The position numbers and the translations under genes are program-made. The notes below the pieces were generated by a model. That model was not told the origin of the DNA. It did no database searches and saw nothing but the letters and a program-made list of their open reading frames with translations. From positions 1-42,710 of the forward strand of contig JACZKQ010000069.1 of NCBI GenBank assembly GCA_014859965.1: 42,710 bases of DNA, written 5' to 3'. The DNA comes from Phycisphaerae bacterium (GTDB lineage Bacteria > Planctomycetota > Phycisphaerae > Sedimentisphaerales > Anaerohalosphaeraceae). Positions 33,245 through 41,361 of the stretch are shown one piece after another (within the stretch, counting starts at the first letter, position 1; every line of letters begins with the position of its first letter).

Positions 33245-33294
33245 TCCATATCCCCAAATAGTAATTTAATAATTAATATAAGCAAGCCGTCCTT

Positions 33295-33323
33295 ATTATC
33301 GTCAGAAAAAGGGCACGTGTCAA
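33295..33323 (-). promoter_or_regulatory. Strong sigma-70-type promoter of the HTH gene
   Basis: On the minus strand a perfect TTGACA (33323-33318) is followed after 17 nt by GATAAT (33300-33295). The start would lie near 33288, about 44 nt before ATG 33244. It is the closest match to the sigma-70 consensus in the window, suggesting high constitutive expression. Confidence 0.75.
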
Positions 33324-33428
33324 TAACTATTATGAGTTTAGTTAATGTATATCTCGCCTGCTCGCAGCAAAAAGCAAAATGCTCGCGCAATGTTAACCGA
33401 TGAAAATAACAATCTGCCGGCTCGTCGA

Positions 33429-36227
33429 TTAATTCTCCAGAAGGCCCGCCATCTCCGCCTTAAACTGCTTTAATTGCTCCTCCTGTTTGCTGCTGAACGA
33501 CCCTTGCCGCTGGGCGTACACGTCCATCCACGTCGCCAGCCGAGACAAGTCGTCCTCGGTCAGCATCACCTCGTGGTGCCCCCCGTCGGCCGTCAGAGTG
33601 CTCCAAAGCCGGCTTTGCCGGGCTGTGCAGTCGCCCACCACCGACCGGTCCCGCTCAAACGCCGCCTTATGCAGGTCCTTGTCGGCAAACTGCAAAAGGC
33701 TGTTATAAGCCTTCGCCGCCGTCAGATCCAGCGCCCGCGCCTTTTCCGGGACACCGGCGGGATTGTGACACCGCACGCACGACGCATCGAGCACCGGCTG
33801 CACCAGCGCATCGAACCGCAGCGGCCACGAACCCTCCGGCCCGCGCGTCAGCTTCGACGCCGCCCGGCGCATAGCCGTCGGCGCACCGGAAACCGCCGGC
33901 GCCGCATCCCGCGGCTCATGGCACCCCACACACGAAAGCGTCTGCCCCGGCTGCAAATACGTCAGCGACCGCATCGTCTGCACCGCAAGACCCGCCTCAT
34001 CCAGCGCCTGGAAGAACAGCGGCACCCCCGACGGCACACGGAAATACGCCGACCCGTCTGTGTCGACCGGCACCGTCCCCAGCACAAACTTGCCCGGGTC
34101 CTCGGCCGATACGCCCAGGTTCGGCACGTTCATGCGCGGCTGTACCTTCGGCGGCACCCCGATCACACGAAGCCGCTTCACCGACCCTCTTTGCACGCCC
34201 TCCAGCCCCCGATACACGTCCTGCACCAGAAGCGCCCCCTCCTGCGGCCCATCCCAGTCAACCTCCGACGGATACACCTGAGGAATAGTTCGAGCCCGCA
34301 CCGGAATGGGATACATGCTCGAAATCCCCGCGTCCCGGTAGATCAATTCCAGATTGCCGAACACGTCATAAAGGTAAATGCCGGCGGCATTCACAGGGTT
34401 TAGTTCGTTGTTGTCCACCCGGTAATGCGGCGGCAGCCGCCTGTCCGACCAAGCCGTCAAAAAATACGCCTCCGACAGCGGCCACGGATTCAGGTAGTAT
34501 GCATCCGGCCAGCCCTCCGCCTCCGGATAGACCACCTCCGGCGTAATCCGCCTCAGCGGCCGCTCGTATTCCGAACCCGCCGAGCGATCCAGCAGCACCA
34601 GCGCCCCGCCCATGTTCGAATGATGCGCCGCCGCCGTAAAAACCAGCTTGTTCGACCCCGGAATCGCCCGCGCCTCGAAGATACATTGCGGCTTCGTCGT
34701 ATAATTGCCATAGACCAGTTGCCCGTTTGTGCCGTCCGGGTTGGTTGACCACAGGCTCATAAAGTGCCCGTTGAACCGGTCGATGTAATCCCACCGCGCA
34801 TACAGAATCCGCCCGTCGTGCGCCACCGAAGGCGTCCATTCGAAGTTCTCGAACGCCGAGATCGCCCGCAGTCCGCCGCCGTCGCCGTCCATCACGTGCA
34901 GCGTATACACAGGCACCGGCCGCACGTTGTCGCCCCCGCATCGGACATAGCTGTCCGGCAGCGTCGCCGCGAGCGTCGCCTCAGCACTCGCCTTGCCGAC
35001 CTGCAAAAACGTCCCCTTGCGCGTCGACAGGAACACAATCTCCCCGTTAGGCAGGTAACGTGCATCGAAATCGTCATACCGCCCCCGCGTCAGGCGCCGC
35101 AGCCCTGTCCCGTCGATGTTCATCTCGTAAAGGTTATAAAACGCATCCTCCGGCAGCCGCTCCTTATCCACCTTCTCCATGTCCGCAACCTGCGGATAGT
35201 ACCGGCAGTACGCAAAAACAACCCGCTTGCCGTCGTACGATATATCCGGCCGAAGGAAATTCCCCGCCGGCCAATCCGCCGTCAGGCATCGCACCCGCCG
35301 ATCCGCACTCTTGAAATGCTCCAGAATGTAGATCCCCCCGCCCGGCCGCGACCACCACCCGTAATACTGGTCCGACATGTGCGGAAACATCCCGGGCGCA
35401 CGCTTGACAAACAGAATGGAGTCAAAATCCAGCAGCGGATTGGCAAACGCAATCTCCCGCGTCGCCGCCCGTGCCGCCAGATAGAGCCCGCGGCCGTCCT
35501 GCCCCCCTGCTTTCTCAGCCTGCCGTTGTATCCGCTTTAAGCGTGCCGTCTGCTCGTCCACATCCACCCCGTGATCGGCAAGATCGCCCGCCAGTGCAAG
35601 CCCCGTCTTAACCGCCCAGGAAACGGGATATTCGCCATGCTTCAACACATGATTGACCGACCACTGGCTCGTACTGCTCTGCGTAGACGGCTTGTTCAGG
35701 GCGATATTCGTCTCACCGCCCTGGGCATAGACCTCCACCTCATCCAGATGCAGATAATCCGTCCCCGGCAGTTGCACCCGCACGTATCGCGCCCGCAACC
35801 CATCCAACTCCACCCGCAGCGGCTTGCCGTCGGAATGCCCCAGAAAAACGCCCCCATCATGCTGATAAACGCGTCTGAACACCTGATCGTCGTCGGCCGC
35901 CAGCACCATAATCCGTGAATTCCGACCGGCCAATTCCGTGCGATTGTACAGTTCCACGCGCCCTAATGCCGTTGCTTCACGCAGGTCGACCTGCCACCAC
36001 GGATTTGCCTCCTGCTGCGTGTGAAACCCCCACTTACCGTCGATCACCCCGTCCACACCCCCGGCCGCATCGCTCTCCGGCGTCACATTGCCGCCAACTG
36101 CCGGTCCCGGCCCGCGCAGCACCGCCTGACGCAGCCAGTCACCCTCAATCTGCCCTGAAAACCCGTCGCCCGCCGCCACGCCCAGCAAACCCGCCGCCGC
36201 GACCAACACAATCAGATACTGTGCCAT
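33429..36227 (-). CDS. Secreted discoidin-PD40-HzsA-like di-heme protein
   Basis: About 932 residues. A signal peptide (MAQYLIVLVAAAGLLGVAAG) precedes an F5/8 type C (discoidin) domain at about 50-175 (WWQVDLREATALGRVELYNR; RYVRVQLPG). A WD40-like PD40 propeller follows (RPDISYDGKRVVFAY; YEMNIDGTGLRRLTRGRYDDFDARYLPNGEIVFLS). The last part resembles the hydrazine synthase alpha subunit region (GTVPVDTDGSAYFRVP...). Two haem c motifs are visible, CVGCH (from 766) and CVRCH (from 817). Homologues are frequent in Planctomycetota, including non-anammox species, so hydrazine synthesis is not implied. ATG 36227 is chosen for the signal peptide, with GGGAG 8 nt upstream; an upstream in-frame extension to 36458 lies in the promoter region. 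Confidence 0.8.
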   Translation of the reverse strand: MAQYLIVLVAAAGLLGVAAGDGFSGQIEGDWLRQAVLRGPGPAVGGNVTPESDAAGGVDGVIDGKWGFHTQQEANPWWQVDLREATALGRVELYNRTELAGRNSRIMVLAADDDQVFRRVYQHDGGVFLGHSDGKPLRVELDGLRARYVRVQLPGTDYLHLDEVEVYAQGGETNIALNKPSTQSSTSQWSVNHVLKHGEYPVSWAVKTGLALAGDLADHGVDVDEQTARLKRIQRQAEKAGGQDGRGLYLAARAATREIAFANPLLDFDSILFVKRAPGMFPHMSDQYYGWWSRPGGGIYILEHFKSADRRVRCLTADWPAGNFLRPDISYDGKRVVFAYCRYYPQVADMEKVDKERLPEDAFYNLYEMNIDGTGLRRLTRGRYDDFDARYLPNGEIVFLSTRKGTFLQVGKASAEATLAATLPDSYVRCGGDNVRPVPVYTLHVMDGDGGGLRAISAFENFEWTPSVAHDGRILYARWDYIDRFNGHFMSLWSTNPDGTNGQLVYGNYTTKPQCIFEARAIPGSNKLVFTAAAHHSNMGGALVLLDRSAGSEYERPLRRITPEVVYPEAEGWPDAYYLNPWPLSEAYFLTAWSDRRLPPHYRVDNNELNPVNAAGIYLYDVFGNLELIYRDAGISSMYPIPVRARTIPQVYPSEVDWDGPQEGALLVQDVYRGLEGVQRGSVKRLRVIGVPPKVQPRMNVPNLGVSAEDPGKFVLGTVPVDTDGSAYFRVPSGVPLFFQALDEAGLAVQTMRSLTYLQPGQTLSCVGCHEPRDAAPAVSGAPTAMRRAASKLTRGPEGSWPLRFDALVQPVLDASCVRCHNPAGVPEKARALDLTAAKAYNSLLQFADKDLHKAAFERDRSVVGDCTARQSRLWSTLTADGGHHEVMLTEDDLSRLATWMDVYAQRQGSFSSKQEEQLKQFKAEMAGLLEN

Positions 36228-36335
36228 CAGAATCACTCCCGTATCCATCAATTCCAAAAACAGTCGCCGCCATTGTATCCGATGCAGCCCTGCAGAGCCA
36301 CTATAATCCCTCCACACGGCGACTTCGATATGTAT

Positions 36336-36363
36336 ACTATAGCACATATTTGGTAAATGGCAA
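36336..36363 (-). promoter_or_regulatory. Sigma-70-type promoter of the di-heme protein gene
   Basis: On the minus strand TTGCCA (36363-36358), 16 nt, then TATAGT (36341-36336). The start would be near 36329, a leader of about 100 nt. The spacer and -35 lie within the repeats at 36348-36389. Confidence 0.6.
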
Positions 36364-36389
36364 ATATTTTTAGGAGAATTTTTGCCAAA
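36348..36389. repeat. Inverted-repeat cluster, candidate operator
   Basis: ATTTG (36348-36352) pairs with CAAAT (36361-36365). The longer half TTTGGTAAA (36349-36357) is matched in reverse by TTTTGCCAAA (36380-36389) with one mismatch. The cluster covers the -35 and spacer of the minus-strand promoter, so a bound repressor would block the di-heme gene and perhaps influence the GH2 gene. The arms are short and AT-rich, so chance is possible. Confidence 0.4.
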
Positions 36390-36451
36390 CTGCACAATTT
36401 TCGAACATTCCGAGTCTTGCTGGACGGTCATTGCCGGTTGCCGGATTAGGA

Positions 36452-36480
36452 TGGACAAACCCGGTGAATTAATGTATTCT
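36452..36480 (+). promoter_or_regulatory. Probable sigma-70-type promoter of the GH2 gene
   Basis: TGGACA (36452-36457), 17 nt, then TATTCT (36475-36480). The start would lie near 36487, about 109 nt before ATG 36596. Confidence 0.45.
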
Positions 36481-36595
36481 ATCGGGTGTCCTTGCCGGAA
36501 AAGTGGAGAACGGAGACCCCAATTCCGCGGCGAGGACGCCGCATGGATGAAATCTGCTAAAATCTTATCTTGTCTGGAGAGGAAGGGAACAAACT

Positions 36596-39412
36596 ATGCA
36601 AAACAGGATTTCACTTGCCGTATTGCTGACGCTTGCACTGGTTGCCTCACAATTCGCCGGTTTCGTGCACGCCCAGCCTTTTAACGCACAAAACATCCCC
36701 CTGCCCGAGCATCCCCGGCCGGACTTCTTCCGCGCCGATTGGATCAATCTCAACGGTCCCTGGCAGTTCCGCTTCGACAAAGAAGACGTCGGCCGCGAGG
36801 AGTCCTGGTTCAAAAGCAAAAGCGGTTTTCCCGAAACCATCATGGTCCCGTTTCCGTGGGGCTCCAAACTCTCCGGCGTCGGCGACAACGCCGACATCGC
36901 ATGGTACCGCCGCTCCGTCGTCATACCGCCGATGTGGCAGGGCGCCCGCGTCTTTATCGTCATAGGCGCAAGCGACTGGACCACCACGGCGTGGCTCGAC
37001 GGCAACCTCCTCGGAACCTACCGCGGCGGCTACACCCCGTTCGAATTTGACCTTACCAATCACATCGCCCCCGGGCGCCATCAGAACCTCGTCATCCGCG
37101 TCGACGACACGCCTCACAAGTTCAAGCTCGAAGGTAAGCAGGGCTATGGCGCCGCTCGCGGCATCTGGCAAACCGTCTATCTCGAAGCCCGGCCCCAGTA
37201 TGCGTTGGACACCGTCCACTTCCTGCCCGACATCGACGAAGGCAAGGTCGTCGTCAAGGCCGCCTTCAACAAGCCGCTTCGCGCAGACGCCCAGTTGCAG
37301 ATCCGTTTCCGCAACAGCGAACTCGCCGGACCCGTCCTTACTCAGCCCCTCAACAAAGGCGCCGCTAACGTCCAATTCGATCTTCGGATTCCCAACCAGA
37401 GGCTCTGGACGCTCGACGACCCCTTCCTCTATGATGTCGACGCCATGCTCGTGACGCCCGAGGGTACGGACACGGTCACCACCTATTTCGGCATGAGAAA
37501 GATCGGCGTCGGCAATCTCCCCGGCACCGATTATCCCTATGTCACACTCAACAACAAACCGATCTATCTTCAGATGAGCCTCGATCAGGCCTATCATCCG
37601 GACGGCTTCTACACCTGGCCCACCGACGCCTTCATGCGCGACGAAATCCTCCGCTCCCGCCGCCTCGGACTCAACGCACAGCGCATCCATGTCAAAATCG
37701 ACCTGCCGCGAAAGCTCTACTGGGCCGACCGCCTCGGCATGCTCATCATGGCCGACGTCCCCAACAGTTGGGGCCAGCCCGACGAAGAAATGCAGGCAGA
37801 AACCGAAGTCGCCCTCAGGGGAATGATCCGCCGCGACTTTAATCACCCGTCGATCTTCTCGTGGGTGATCTTCAACGAAACGTGGGGCCTCAAGACCCGC
37901 GACAAGGGCTTCACCCCCGAAACCCAGAAATGGGTCGTCCTCATGTACCACCTTGCCAAGCAGCTTGACCCCACCCGGCTCGTTGAGGACAATTCCCCCT
38001 GCAACAACGACCACGTCGCCACCGACCTCAACACGTGGCATGCCTATCTGCCAGGCTATAAATGGGCCGAACACCTGAGCCAGATCGTCCGCGACACGCA
38101 CGCCGGCTCCGAGTGGAACTTCATCGGCGGCCGGGAACAGGGTCTCCAGCCCAATCTCAACAGCGAATGCGGAAACGTCTGGGGCTACGAAGGCAGCACC
38201 GGCGACGTCGACTATTCGTGGGACTACCACCGCATGATGAATGAGTTCCGCCGACATCCCAAAATCGCGGGCTGGCTCTATACCGAGCACCACGATGTCA
38301 TCAATGAATGGAACGGCTACTATCGCTTCGACCGCTCCAACAAATTCACCGGTCTTGAGGAACTGCTCGACGGCATGAGCCTCCGCGATCTGCACAGCCC
38401 CTTTTATATCTCCACCGGCCAGGACATCAGCCGCGACGCCAAACCCGGCGAGATCGTCAAGGTCCCGCTGACGGCGAGCTTCATGACCGACGCGCCCGTC
38501 GGACCCGAACTGATCCTCCGCACCGTCCTCTACGGCTGGGACCGCCTCGGACAGCGCGAAGCCTGGGACGCCAAAACACGGCGCATCGCCTATACGCCAT
38601 GGATGCAGAAAGAACTGGAGCCTCTCGAAATCAAGATGCCCGACAAGACTGCCGTCGCGGTCCTGGGCCTCGTCCTCACCGACAGCGCCGGCGCCGTGCT
38701 GCACCGCAACCTCACCACCTTTGTCGTAACCCAGGGCCCCGCCCCCGCCGATGAGACCATTACCGCCGGCGGCAATCAGGTCCGCCTGCTGCGCTTTGCG
38801 CCGGCCGATTTCACCGAGGCGAAATGGTCCATGAAGCAAACCAACGTCCTGGACGGCCTCAAGGTCAACGGCATGGGCTTCGGCTGGTTCGAATATTCCA
38901 TCCCCTGGCCCAAAGACCTCAAGCCGGAAGATATCCTGGAAGCCACCATTCGCTTCGAAGCCTCCGCCAAACAGCTCTTCGGCAAAGACATGGACGCCGC
39001 CGCCCGCCAGGAAGGCGACTTCATGCGCGGCAAGGGCACGCACGATCCAAGCCTCAACCAGAACGCCTATCCCATGACGGACGAAACCGTGTTCCCCTCG
39101 CAGGTTCGCATCCGCATCGCCGACACGGCCGTCGCACTCCTCGACCTTCCCGACGACCCCGCAGACCATCGCGGCATACTTTCATGGCACAACCAGCTCA
39201 AGGACGGCAAACTCAGGGAGGCAGGCTCTTACGGCTGGCTCGTCACCGCCCACATCTCACCCGAAGCACTGCAAAAAGCCGCCAAAGCCGGCGCCATCAA
39301 GGTCCGCCTCGAAGTGGACGACAGTCTCCCGAACGGGCTGGCCCTCTACGGCGAACGCTTCGGACGCTACCCGCTCGACCCGACACTGGCCTTTGTCATG
39401 AAAAACAAGTAA
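36596..39412 (+). CDS. Secreted glycoside hydrolase family 2 enzyme
   Basis: A 938-residue protein. A signal peptide (MQNRISLAVLLTLALVASQFAGFVHA) is followed by the GH2 sugar-binding domain (WINLNGPWQFRFDKED; WYRRSVVIPP; AWLDGNLLGTYRGGYTPFEFDLT) and an Ig-like domain. The TIM barrel has acid/base Glu428 (WVIFNETWG) and likely nucleophile Glu524 (NSECGNVWGYEG). About 300 extra C-terminal residues are beta-rich. Members are beta-galactosidases, beta-glucuronidases, beta-mannosidases and others; the subfamily cannot be fixed by eye. It is divergent from the di-heme gene and upstream of a porin, suggesting a role in polysaccharide use. The ribosome site is AGGAAGGG, 10 nt before ATG. Confidence 0.9.
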   Translation: MQNRISLAVLLTLALVASQFAGFVHAQPFNAQNIPLPEHPRPDFFRADWINLNGPWQFRFDKEDVGREESWFKSKSGFPETIMVPFPWGSKLSGVGDNADIAWYRRSVVIPPMWQGARVFIVIGASDWTTTAWLDGNLLGTYRGGYTPFEFDLTNHIAPGRHQNLVIRVDDTPHKFKLEGKQGYGAARGIWQTVYLEARPQYALDTVHFLPDIDEGKVVVKAAFNKPLRADAQLQIRFRNSELAGPVLTQPLNKGAANVQFDLRIPNQRLWTLDDPFLYDVDAMLVTPEGTDTVTTYFGMRKIGVGNLPGTDYPYVTLNNKPIYLQMSLDQAYHPDGFYTWPTDAFMRDEILRSRRLGLNAQRIHVKIDLPRKLYWADRLGMLIMADVPNSWGQPDEEMQAETEVALRGMIRRDFNHPSIFSWVIFNETWGLKTRDKGFTPETQKWVVLMYHLAKQLDPTRLVEDNSPCNNDHVATDLNTWHAYLPGYKWAEHLSQIVRDTHAGSEWNFIGGREQGLQPNLNSECGNVWGYEGSTGDVDYSWDYHRMMNEFRRHPKIAGWLYTEHHDVINEWNGYYRFDRSNKFTGLEELLDGMSLRDLHSPFYISTGQDISRDAKPGEIVKVPLTASFMTDAPVGPELILRTVLYGWDRLGQREAWDAKTRRIAYTPWMQKELEPLEIKMPDKTAVAVLGLVLTDSAGAVLHRNLTTFVVTQGPAPADETITAGGNQVRLLRFAPADFTEAKWSMKQTNVLDGLKVNGMGFGWFEYSIPWPKDLKPEDILEATIRFEASAKQLFGKDMDAAARQEGDFMRGKGTHDPSLNQNAYPMTDETVFPSQVRIRIADTAVALLDLPDDPADHRGILSWHNQLKDGKLREAGSYGWLVTAHISPEALQKAAKAGAIKVRLEVDDSLPNGLALYGERFGRYPLDPTLAFVMKNK

Positions 39413-39437
39413 GCAACAAACAGCATAAGCATTTGCA

Positions 39438-39465
39438 CCCGTGCCGTTCGCAATGGCGGCACGGG
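39438..39465 (+). terminator. Hairpin after the GH2 gene
   Basis: CCCGTGCCG and CGGCACGGG form a perfect 9-bp stem with a 10-nt loop, 25 nt after the GH2 stop. No T-run follows (CACCTTAG), so it may be a Rho-assisted or RNA-stabilising stem rather than a strict intrinsic terminator. Confidence 0.5.
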
Positions 39466-39653
39466 CACCTTAGCTGTGTTCTGCGCGGCATGGGCATACT
39501 CCCCAGCCTCTTTCCGCTTGGACTCTACCGCCGGCCGTTCTGCCGCCACAGTCGCCTCGTCGGACCTCTTTTCTTCACAGTCACCTTGTGAGATTTGTGT
39601 GCGATTTCACCTGCGGCGCAGGAGCAAAATATGCCAATCTCAAGACATAGGCC

Positions 39654-39681
39654 TTGCCAATCGCGGCCGGTCCGCTACAAT
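39654..39681 (+). promoter_or_regulatory. Sigma-70-type promoter of the porin gene
   Basis: TTGCCA (39654-39659), 16 nt, TACAAT (39676-39681). The predicted start near 39688 leaves a leader of about 184 nt, long enough for post-transcriptional control as is common for porins. Confidence 0.6.
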
Positions 39682-39871
39682 ATCCAATCAGGCAGCATGC
39701 CTCCGGGGAGTTACGAAATCAACTGAACGTGTGTCCTTATCAGCAGGGGTTGCGGGCCGAATGCGAACGTGACAATGCAAGGGACATGCCCTCAAGTATG
39801 CCGTGAGCGGTATTGTCCGCTTTGGGGGGTGCGTGCGCGATTACGAGGTGAATTGCAAACCAGGAGTGATA

Positions 39872-41278
39872 ATGAAAATGCTGAAGTTCTCGCTGACCCT
39901 GCTCTTACTGATCGCCGCCAACCTGCACGCCGCCGACGAACAGGTTGACCTCGCCAAAGAAAACGCCGACCTCAAGCAGCGCGTCGGCCGGCTCGAGCAG
40001 GAACTCGCCGAACTCAAGAACATCGTCCTGTCCCAAACGCGTCAAGCCCCGCCGCCCGCCGAAACGACAACCCCGACTCCGGTCGCAACCGACACACCCG
40101 CGCCGCGCATCGGCGAGCCGAGACTCACCGACGACCAGTTGGAAAAAATCGCCGCCATGGTCGAAAAACGCGACCACAAAGAACCCGGCCCGCTCGCCGG
40201 CTTCGACTTCATCCCCTACGGATTCATTAAACTCGACGCCTCCTACGACTCAGCCGCCGTGAACACCGGCAACTTCGCCACCTGGGTCCTCCCCCAGCCG
40301 CGCGGCAAAGACGACGAGTTCAACATGACCGCCAAGAACACCCGCCTCGGGCTGCGGATCAACAGCCGCGAAAAAGGCGACATCCTCGCATCCGGCCTCG
40401 TCGAAGTCGATTTCTTCGGCACCGACAACGGCGGCGAAAACAGGCCCGGCATCCTCGTCCGTCACGCCTACGCCAAACTCGACTGGCCCGACGCCCGCTT
40501 CAGCATCCTCGCCGGCCAGTACTGGGACGTCATCAGCCCTCTCAACCCGAACACGCTCAACTACACCGTCCAGTGGTACGCCGGCAACATCGGCTACCGC
40601 CGCCCCCAGATCCGCGCCACCAAGATCTATGCCCTCAGCGACGCAGTCGACCTCATGCTCGAAGGCGCCGTTACCCGCAACATCGGCTCCGCCCCCGGCG
40701 GTCTCAATCCCGACACCGGCGCCGACTCCGGCATACCCGCCTTCCAGGGCCGCGTCAGCTCCACCTTCCCCCTCTTCGGCGCAAAGCCCACCACGGTCGG
40801 CTTCTCAGGCCACTGGGGCAAAGAGGAATTTGACACCCTTGCCGGCGATAAGGAATTCGACAGTTGGTCGCTCAACGTCGATTTCAGCCAGCCCGTCAAC
40901 AAGTGGCTCGCCTTCCAGGGCGAACTATTTACCGGCGAAAATCTCTCCCCCTACTTCGGCGGCATCAACCAGGGAGTCAACATCGTTCGCAACCGCGAAA
41001 TCGCAAGCCGCGGCGGATGGGTCGCCGCACGCCTGACGCCCTGGGACAAGTGGGCCTTCAACGTCGGCGTCAGCATCGAAGACGTCGACAACGACGATCT
41101 CGTCGGCATCGTCGGAGACAAGCGCGAGTACAACCGCGCCGTCTTCGGCAACGTCATATACTCCATCAACAAGAGCACCGACGTGGGCTTCGAACTGTCC
41201 CACTGGCGAACCGATTACCAGGACCAGCGCGACGCAGAAAGCCTCCGCGCCCAAACGTCGCTCATCTACAAATTCTAA
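39872..41278 (+). CDS. DcaP-like outer-membrane porin
   Basis: A 468-residue protein. A signal peptide (MKMLKFSLTLLLLIAANLHA) is followed by a short coiled coil (about 25-55, LAKENADLKQRVGRLEQELAELK) and a Pro/Thr-rich linker. An all-beta barrel starts near 118 (PYGFIKLDASYDSAAVNTGNF) and ends with an aromatic C-terminus (SLIYKF). The coiled coil plus barrel, and motifs such as NTRLGLRINSREKGD and GQYWDVISPLNP, match DcaP-type trimeric porins, which import small organic acids or oligosaccharides. ATG 39872 is the start (AGGAG 5 nt upstream); an extended form from 39803 lacks a signal peptide at its N-terminus. Confidence 0.85.
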   Translation: MKMLKFSLTLLLLIAANLHAADEQVDLAKENADLKQRVGRLEQELAELKNIVLSQTRQAPPPAETTTPTPVATDTPAPRIGEPRLTDDQLEKIAAMVEKRDHKEPGPLAGFDFIPYGFIKLDASYDSAAVNTGNFATWVLPQPRGKDDEFNMTAKNTRLGLRINSREKGDILASGLVEVDFFGTDNGGENRPGILVRHAYAKLDWPDARFSILAGQYWDVISPLNPNTLNYTVQWYAGNIGYRRPQIRATKIYALSDAVDLMLEGAVTRNIGSAPGGLNPDTGADSGIPAFQGRVSSTFPLFGAKPTTVGFSGHWGKEEFDTLAGDKEFDSWSLNVDFSQPVNKWLAFQGELFTGENLSPYFGGINQGVNIVRNREIASRGGWVAARLTPWDKWAFNVGVSIEDVDNDDLVGIVGDKREYNRAVFGNVIYSINKSTDVGFELSHWRTDYQDQRDAESLRAQTSLIYKF

Positions 41279-41361
41279 CGCCCGCGTCTCGCATTGCCCT
41301 CTGCCGGCCGTGACACGAACCGCGCCATACGGCACGGCCAATCGCGACGCGTCCTCGCCGC

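Larger units (their letters stand above)
36228..36595. other. 368-nt divergent control region between the di-heme and GH2 genes
   Basis: This AT-richer stretch separates two divergently transcribed secreted-protein genes. It holds a minus-strand promoter (36336-36363), a plus-strand promoter (36452-36480) and a set of TTTGG/CCAAA repeats between them (36348-36389). No coding region was accepted here. Confidence 0.6.
39413..39871. other. 459-nt intergenic region between GH2 and porin genes
   Basis: It contains a terminator-like hairpin (39438-39465), a good plus-strand promoter (39654-39681) and a porin leader of about 184 nt. No RNA gene or coding region was recognised in the remainder. Confidence 0.5.

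Noticed and set aside
33429..36227. Reading the HzsA-like gene as evidence for anammox
   Set aside because: HzsA-like PD40/haem proteins are widespread in non-anammox Planctomycetes; the fused discoidin domain and lack of hzsBC or hydrazine dehydrogenase genes here argue against it.
36647..39169. 840-codon open frame antisense to the GH2 gene
   Set aside because: Shadow of a well-supported GH2 enzyme with both catalytic glutamates.
41306..41339. GGCCGTG/CACGGCC inverted repeat as terminator between the porin and the right-hand gene
   Set aside because: Only a 7-bp stem with a 20-nt loop and no T-run; too weak to call.
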